DNA of 64,000 nt from an uncultured Clostridia bacterium. GTDB taxonomy: Bacteria; Bacillota; Clostridia; TANB77; CAG-508. Of the stretch, positions 60,401 to 64,000 are shown piece after piece (the stretch's first letter is position 1; every line of letters begins with the position of its first letter). The position numbers and the translations under genes were made by a program. The notes under the pieces were generated by a model. It had not been told where the DNA came from, did no database searches, and saw only the letters and a list, made by a program, of their open reading frames with translations. The DNA is taken from contig CANRKJ010000007.1 of the NCBI GenBank assembly GCA_947631185.1, forward strand, positions 1-64,000, in the 5' to 3' direction.

Positions 60401-60969
60401 ATAAGCTTCTGATTTACCATTACTTGTTCTGGAACTCCATTATTTTGAATTTCTAAATAATAATCTTCACCAAAAACATTTTTATGCCATAAAGCTATTT
60501 CTTTTGCTAATTCTAAATCATCATTTAAAATAGCTTTATTAACACTTCCTGCTAAACATCCACTTAAACAAATTAAGCCTTCGCAGTACTTTTCTAAACA
60601 ACTTGTGTCAATTCTAGGTTTATAATAATATCCTTCTTTATATGCAATTGATACAAGTTTTATAAGATTTTGATATCCTACATTATTTTTTGCTAATAAA
60701 ATAAGATGTGAATATTTATCATCTATTCCATGTTCTTTGCTAAATCTATCTCGTGGAGCAACATACACCTCACATCCTATAATGGGTTTTACTCCCTCTT
60801 CTTTACAAGCTTGAAAAAACTCAACAGCACCATACATAACGCCATGATCTGTAAGAGCAATTGCATTCATACCAAGTTCTTTTGCGCGTTTTGGAATTTC
60901 TTTTACTCTACACATTCCATCCAATAAACTATATTCACTATGAACATGTAAATGAACAAAATCTGGCAT
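57469..60969 (-). CDS. dnaE: DNA polymerase III alpha subunit (DnaE type)
   Basis: DnaE is a replicative polymerase catalytic subunit; in Bacillota it extends primers alongside PolC. The 1166-residue protein begins with the PHP domain FVHLHVHSEYSLLDG. The polymerase core has GPGRGSGAGSIVAYAIG near 355 and the catalytic SMPDFDVDFCDERRDEVIEY near 395. AFNKSHAAAYSIISYQTAYL follows, and an OB-fold lies near 985-1060 (VKVAGVITKVRKRYTKKNTT). There is no exonuclease insertion, which marks DnaE rather than PolC. The start lies after a GGGGG-type site. It is monocistronic. Confidence 0.97.
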   Translation of the reverse strand: MPDFVHLHVHSEYSLLDGMCRVKEIPKRAKELGMNAIALTDHGVMYGAVEFFQACKEEGVKPIIGCEVYVAPRDRFSKEHGIDDKYSHLILLAKNNVGYQNLIKLVSIAYKEGYYYKPRIDTSCLEKYCEGLICLSGCLAGSVNKAILNDDLELAKEIALWHKNVFGEDYYLEIQNNGVPEQVMVNQKLIMLSKQLEIPLVATNDTHYLKKEDSYVHEILLCMQTGKRMTDSDRMKFETNEFYLKSPEEMANYFGALPDAIENTVRIADKCNFEFEFGVTKLPNYDVPKEYKTHEDYFRKICDDGIKEKYGENPSPEVIQRVEYEMKIITQMGYTDYYLIVWDYITYARSVGISVGPGRGSGAGSIVAYAIGITQIDPIKYQLLFERFLNPERISMPDFDVDFCDERRDEVIEYVTRKYGKDYVSQIITFGTLAAKNVIRSVGRALDISLQEIDKIAKLIPVELHITLDKALEYSKELKNEYDTNETVKRLIDISKKLEGMPKNVSTHACGVIITKNPVDTYVPLYVNDGIAVAQYNMTQLEQLGLLKMDFLGLRTLSVIDDCINLVKDSRKIDVKFDDRMDDPKVYRLWQDGKTNGIFQFESPGITNFMKQLKPDCLEDIIAGVSLYRPGPMDQIPRYIKGKQDPEHLEYTHPSLEPILKVTYGCMVYQEQVMQIVRDLAGYSLGRADLVRRAMGKKKLDVMAKEREIFINGQVDSDGNIIVPGCIRNGIDEKSANMIFDEMSEFAKYAFNKSHAAAYSIISYQTAYLKAYYPSELMAATMNSYLGNLDKIPMYIEECKKNAIQILKPSINYSKTKFTVEDGKIRFGLGNVKNVGIAIIDGIVEEREKNGKYENYTSFCERTKHLNINKRCMECLIKAGTFDEFGKTRATLLASFENILDLVNLDGRNTMKNQVSMFDIIDESEEEKESKKYEFIEKSELEELELLNFEKEMLGVYVSGHPLEKQRKLIENITNINALNIIKINDDIEQYGNSPDYKDGQMVKVAGVITKVRKRYTKKNTTMANVEIEDLYGTINILIFDRAFELYNNMIFEDNIVFIEGRLSIRDDEPTKVVVNYMKELDDVQQETSTIQKKSYNKVIVEISDFDEIKKEKLRGFIKFFAGDSSNIKFFVQEQDKQLSCGTIYLNNRILDELYVLAGKENVILE

Positions 60970-61213
60970 TATATATCCCCCTTTCTAATTTTACTGAATT
61001 ATATAACAAAAAAGTCATTAAAACAAGTATAAAACACTTTTGAAAAATTATTTATATATTTACTTTTTATGTAAATAATGCTATAATGTCATTACTTAAA
61101 TAGTATTTTTTTGATTGAGACTTCAGTAATCCACTTCGGATAAATTTTATATAACTATATTGGAGGTCAAAAGTATCAAAAAAGCTAAATAAAATTTTGG
61201 AGGTTGTTTATTC
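60970..61213. other. Leader region between dnaE and the 61-kb gene
   Basis: About 240 bp. The right part holds two ribosome-like GGAGG sites (about 61163 and 61199). The first precedes a frame that closes after a few codons (VKSIKKAK), the second serves the gene at 61214. No other feature is recognised. Confidence 0.35.
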
Positions 61214-61603
61214 ATGGACGAAGACATCAAAAAAACCATCAACCAATCTGTTGAAGAGCTAAAAATTTATCAGTCTCTTCAAAAAGATAAGGCTGCCCGG
61301 AAGCAAACAATTGTAGCTCTTGTTAAGGCAATTACAGATGCTACTACCATGCTTATTGAAAAAGAATGGATTTCTAAAACATTTCTTTTTGGAGAAGAAG
61401 GACTTTACGAACTCTCATTAAAAGAAAATGGAAAAGCAGAAAAACCAGACTCTTATATCATAGAGTATGAAAACTTTATGCATATATCTGAACTTGAAAT
61501 TGGATACATTATCGAAGAATTGAAAAAGTTGTACCCTCTATCTAATTATCGGTTTGGTTATCACTATTACGGCTATTCCCTAAAGATATCCATTAATATT
61601 TAG
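61214..61603 (+). CDS. Unknown small protein of foreign codon usage
   Basis: I do not recognise this 129-residue protein. A helical N-terminal half (VEELKIYQSLQKDKAARKQ) is followed by a strand-rich second half ending YRFGYHYYGYSLKISINI. TTGGAGG lies 10 nt before the ATG. Codon use is less AT-biased than around it, and two in-frame CGG codons occur (61298-61300 and 61550-61552). A +1 shift at the first would end translation within a few codons. It resembles the 27774-28445 gene in being a lone, composition-shifted gene between housekeeping genes. Confidence 0.5.
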   Translation: MDEDIKKTINQSVEELKIYQSLQKDKAARKQTIVALVKAITDATTMLIEKEWISKTFLFGEEGLYELSLKENGKAEKPDSYIIEYENFMHISELEIGYIIEELKKLYPLSNYRFGYHYYGYSLKISINI

Positions 61604-61604
61604 C

Positions 61605-61644
61605 AAAAAACCCGCAACTACGATATAGCAGTTGCGGGTTTTTT
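61605..61644. terminator. Bidirectional terminator
   Basis: AAAAAACCCGCAACT pairs with AGTTGCGGGTTTTTT (15 bp) between the convergent 61-kb gene and rqcP. Confidence 0.85.
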
Positions 61645-61645
61645 A

Positions 61646-61885
61646 TTAATCAACTATTTTTATAAGTTCTCCCATATTTTTCCCTTGAACTTTTGGTATA
61701 CTTATAATTTCAAACCTTGAAATCTTATCTCCAAATTTTATTTCAACAATATCACCAACTCGAACTTCATAACTGGCTTTAACTATTTTACCATTAACAG
61801 AAATTCTTCCCATATCTGCTGCCTCATTAGCAACAGTTCTTCTTTTTATTACTCTACTCACTTTTAAAAATTTATCTATTCTCAT
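61646..61885 (-). CDS. rqcP: S4-domain RNA-binding protein RqcP (YabO)
   Basis: RqcP helps RqcH elongate alanine tails on stalled nascent chains in ribosome quality control. The 79-residue protein is one S4 domain: MRIDKFLKVSRVIKRRTVAN, then DMGRISVNGKIVKASYEVRV and GDIVEIKFG, closely following the YabO pattern. It follows truA by 12 bp. A pathway for stalled ribosomes is of extra interest in a genome that may contain stalling CGG codons. Confidence 0.9.
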   Translation of the reverse strand: MRIDKFLKVSRVIKRRTVANEAADMGRISVNGKIVKASYEVRVGDIVEIKFGDKISRFEIISIPKVQGKNMGELIKIVD

Positions 61886-61897
61886 AATTTTCTCCTT

Positions 61898-62632
61898 TTA
61901 ATACATAACTTCAACTAAATATAATCCATGTGGTGGAAGGGTTTTACCAGCCTGTTTTCTATCCTTACTATTTATTATTTTTGTTATATCTTCAGGAGCA
62001 ATCTTCTCCATTCCAACATCAACTAATGTACCTGCAATTATTCTAACCATATTATATAAAAATCCACTACCAGTAAGTTCAATTTTTATTCTATCTCCAT
62101 CCTCTATAACCTCTGCTTTATAAATAATTCTAACACTATTTTTACTACTAGTTCCACTTGCTTTAAAACCAGAAAAATCATGTTCACCCTCAAAAAACTT
62201 TACTGCTTCTTTCATTTTTTTTACATTCAACTTTTGAGGAATATGAAATTCTAATTCTCTATATATTGCACTACCATATGGAGAATTGTTAATAATATAT
62301 CTATACTTTTTAGATTTAACAGAATACCTACTATGAAATCTTTCAGGCATTTCTTCTGCTGATAATATTCTAATACTATTTTTTAATTTTGAATTTAAAG
62401 CAATAGGAAATTTTTCAATTGGAAATTCACTATTAATCTTAAAATTAGCAGTTTGCCCTAAACTATGAACACCTGCATCAGTTCTTCCAGAAGCAATTAA
62501 ATCTACATCCTCTCCTGTAATATCTGCAATTGCTCTTTCTATCTCTCCTTGTATATTAAGTTTATCTGGCTGTTTTTGCCACCCATTAAATCCTTTACCT
62601 TGATATTCTATAACTATTTTAATATTTCTCAT
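61898..62632 (-). CDS. truA: tRNA pseudouridine(38-40) synthase
   Basis: TruA isomerises uridines in the anticodon stem-loop. The 244-residue protein shows IVIEYQGKGFNGWQKQPDKL at the start and the catalytic aspartate in ASGRTDAGVHSLGQTANF near residue 51. RYRYIINN-like strands follow, and the C-terminal motif GSGFLYNMVRIIAGTLVDVG. Length is normal. It is between cdaA and rqcP on the same strand. Confidence 0.96.
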   Translation of the reverse strand: MRNIKIVIEYQGKGFNGWQKQPDKLNIQGEIERAIADITGEDVDLIASGRTDAGVHSLGQTANFKINSEFPIEKFPIALNSKLKNSIRILSAEEMPERFHSRYSVKSKKYRYIINNSPYGSAIYRELEFHIPQKLNVKKMKEAVKFFEGEHDFSGFKASGTSSKNSVRIIYKAEVIEDGDRIKIELTGSGFLYNMVRIIAGTLVDVGMEKIAPEDITKIINSKDRKQAGKTLPPHGLYLVEVMY

Positions 62633-62754
62633 TACAATTCTCCATTTATATTTAGTTTTTTTATTTTTATCAAATTATATAATAGATTTTCAAAATTAAA
62701 ATATTACATATTAATAAAAAACTGATATAAACTATTTTTTTATTTTTAAAAAAA

Positions 62755-62772
62755 TAGACCATTATAGGTCTA
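62755..62772 (-). terminator. cdaA terminator
   Basis: TAGACC/GGTCTA with a 6-nt loop is flanked by A and T runs and lies just after the cdaA stop. Confidence 0.65.
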
Positions 62773-63645
62773 CTTTTTTATTTTTTTATTTTTTACTTTT
62801 TTTATTTTATTTTCAACAATTAAATTTTTAAGTAAGATTTTTTTCAAAACATCTTCTTTAACATCTGCAATTAAAGTACCATCTTTTGCTATTGAAATTT
62901 TTCCAGTTTCTTCAGAAACTATAACAGCAATAGCATCAGACTCTCTAGAAATTCCAATTGCAGCTCTATGTCTAGTTCCTAATTCTCTAGCTATATCATG
63001 ATCATCAGATAACGGAAGCATACATGATGCAGCAGCAATTTTATTATCACTTATAATAACTGCGCCATCATGAAGTGGAGTATTAGGAACAAATATATTT
63101 ACTAATAATTGAGGAGATATTTCAGAATCCATTATTATTCCTGTTGATATAATGTCTTTTATTTTTATATCTCTTTCTATAATTATCAAAGCTCCTGTTT
63201 TTTGTTTAGCTAATTCAACAGCAGCAATTACAATTCTATATATGTTTTCTTTAGCTTTATTATCTATATCATTATCTAATCCAAAAAACTTGCTAATAGG
63301 ATTAGAGCCTAATTGTTCTAAACCTCTTCTTATTTCCGGCTGGAATATAACAATTAAAAAAAATACACCATATGTCATTATAGATGACAATATATAATTA
63401 AGAATATTTAATTGTAATAATCCACTAACAAATGTAGCAATTATCAAAACTAGTATACCTCTTAATAATTGCCATACTCTTGTGTTTTTTAACATTCTAA
63501 ATGCTGTATATATTAAAAAACAAACAATTCCAATATCAATAATAGTTAGAACTAATTTTATAGGATAATCATATAAATTTTGAATATAACTAACAATAGT
63601 ATTTTGATAAAAAAATCTAATAGAGTCTATCATGTTATTAAACAT
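62770..63645 (-). CDS. cdaA: Diadenylate cyclase CdaA
   Basis: CdaA makes cyclic di-AMP, which controls potassium and wall homeostasis. The 291-residue protein has three N-terminal membrane helices (residues about 28-105) and a DAC domain. The catalytic motifs are NTPLHDGAVIISDNKIAAAS near 195-215 and ELGTRHRAAIGISRESDA near 235-250, both complete. A lysine-rich tail follows. In Bacillota cdaA is normally followed by cdaR and glmM; here truA follows and cdaR is not seen. Confidence 0.95.
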   Translation of the reverse strand: MFNNMIDSIRFFYQNTIVSYIQNLYDYPIKLVLTIIDIGIVCFLIYTAFRMLKNTRVWQLLRGILVLIIATFVSGLLQLNILNYILSSIMTYGVFFLIVIFQPEIRRGLEQLGSNPISKFFGLDNDIDNKAKENIYRIVIAAVELAKQKTGALIIIERDIKIKDIISTGIIMDSEISPQLLVNIFVPNTPLHDGAVIISDNKIAAASCMLPLSDDHDIARELGTRHRAAIGISRESDAIAVIVSEETGKISIAKDGTLIADVKEDVLKKILLKNLIVENKIKKVKNKKIKK

Positions 63646-63667
63646 ATCTTATCTCCTTAATAATATT

Positions 63668-63766
63668 TTATACAGCAAATAAATAATACAATAAAGTCCA
63701 ACAAGAAGATCCTACAAAAAATAATATAATAAATATAGCTAAAAATCTAGTTAACCATTTTTTCAT
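63668..63766 (-). CDS. Small single-pass membrane peptide
   Basis: This 32-residue ORF encodes KKWLTRFLAIFIILFFVG and a short hydrophobic end. AGAGGA lies 7 nt before the ATG. It precedes cdaA by 22 bp on the same strand and could be cotranscribed. The family is unknown. The ribosome site and position support a real gene. Confidence 0.45.
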   Translation of the reverse strand: MKKWLTRFLAIFIILFFVGSSCWTLLYYLFAV

Positions 63767-63871
63767 ATCACATTCCTCTTTTCACTATAATTTCTTTCAA
63801 CAAATTAATTATAACATATAGTTTTTTTTATTCAACTAATTTTATAAATATTTTTTAATAGCCAGTTAAAA

Positions 63872-64000
63872 TTAAACAATATAAGAAAATTTTTCAATAT
63901 TTTTCTCATTAATTATTTTTTGTGCGCTTTTATTAAAAACAATATCATGAGCTACAAAAAATTTCATTGCCATCTCTTTTCTAGTTTTACTTAACTCTGT
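63872..64000 (-). CDS. Incomplete gene at the window edge (C-terminal 42 residues)
   Basis: An open frame runs from the window edge to a TAA at 63872. It reads TELSKTRKEMAMKFFVAHDI and ends IEKFSYIV. It would be the C terminus of a gene upstream of cdaA. It is too short to assign. Confidence 0.45.
   Translation of the reverse strand, partial: TELSKTRKEMAMKFFVAHDIVFNKSAQKIINEKNIEKFSYIV

Overview
The window is strongly AT-rich DNA from a low-GC, endospore-forming member of the Bacillota, most likely an anaerobic Clostridia lineage. The evidence is the cotJABC spore-coat operon, gatCAB, CdaA, TagO, RicT, a 2[4Fe-4S] ferredoxin, a firmicute-type (class III) fructose bisphosphatase, a class D-like sortase and large serine recombinases. 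I cannot assign a genus. Most genes lie on the minus strand.

Layout. 0.3-7.5 kb: tagO, rpiB, rpsT, coaD, fbp, a NUDIX hydrolase, and an amidoligase-family gene with an unknown partner. 7.6-16.8 kb: the cotJ operon, in which cotJC is split by an 8.15-kb element. The element carries two translationally coupled large serine recombinases, a TnpW-like small ORF, a membrane glycosyltransferase and a tight five-gene operon (ParB-like, queuosine-precursor-type transporter, nucleoside deoxyribosyltransferase, P-loop kinase, PHP phosphoesterase). Identical 10-bp cores bound it, and excision would rejoin cotJC. 17-26 kb: a sortase operon, a DnaB-like ATPase, a GME-fold protein, and gatC-HAD-gatA-gatB. 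26-37 kb: YkgJ, NUDIX, lysS, a DUF4153 membrane protein, an M23 peptidase and smc. 37-42 kb: HD-GYP, a MATE-like transporter, a radical-SAM RiPP locus and tRNA-Met. 42-49 kb: scpB, an unaccompanied MazF, and minD-minE-rodA-dusB with an oversized MinE, then a TtcA-like enzyme. 49-64 kb: ferredoxin, mtaD, ricT-holB-sip, pyrC-pyrF, csaA, dnaE, rqcP, truA, cdaA and an incomplete gene at the edge.

The most striking signal crosses gene boundaries. Four genes (cotJC, ykgJ, pyrF and an unknown membrane-anchored gene at 57 kb) are each interrupted by one extra base. In every case the extra C creates an in-frame CGG codon directly before a GGA or GGT glycine codon. Skipping that C (+1 shift) restores the protein. 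By eye I found no other in-frame CGG in the recognisable housekeeping genes. The exceptions are five CGG codons in four accessory ORFs. This suggests that CGG is an unassigned or 'hungry' codon at which ribosomes routinely shift +1. A shared sequencing artefact is the main alternative.

The two main observations meet in cotJC. Excision of the recombinase element plus the CGG shift together give one uninterrupted CotJC of about 206 residues. A family of hairpin-rich intergenic repeats with compensatory changes (four copies), a CXXX-repeat RiPP precursor with its maturase, and a MinE with a repetitive 200-residue tail are further points of interest.
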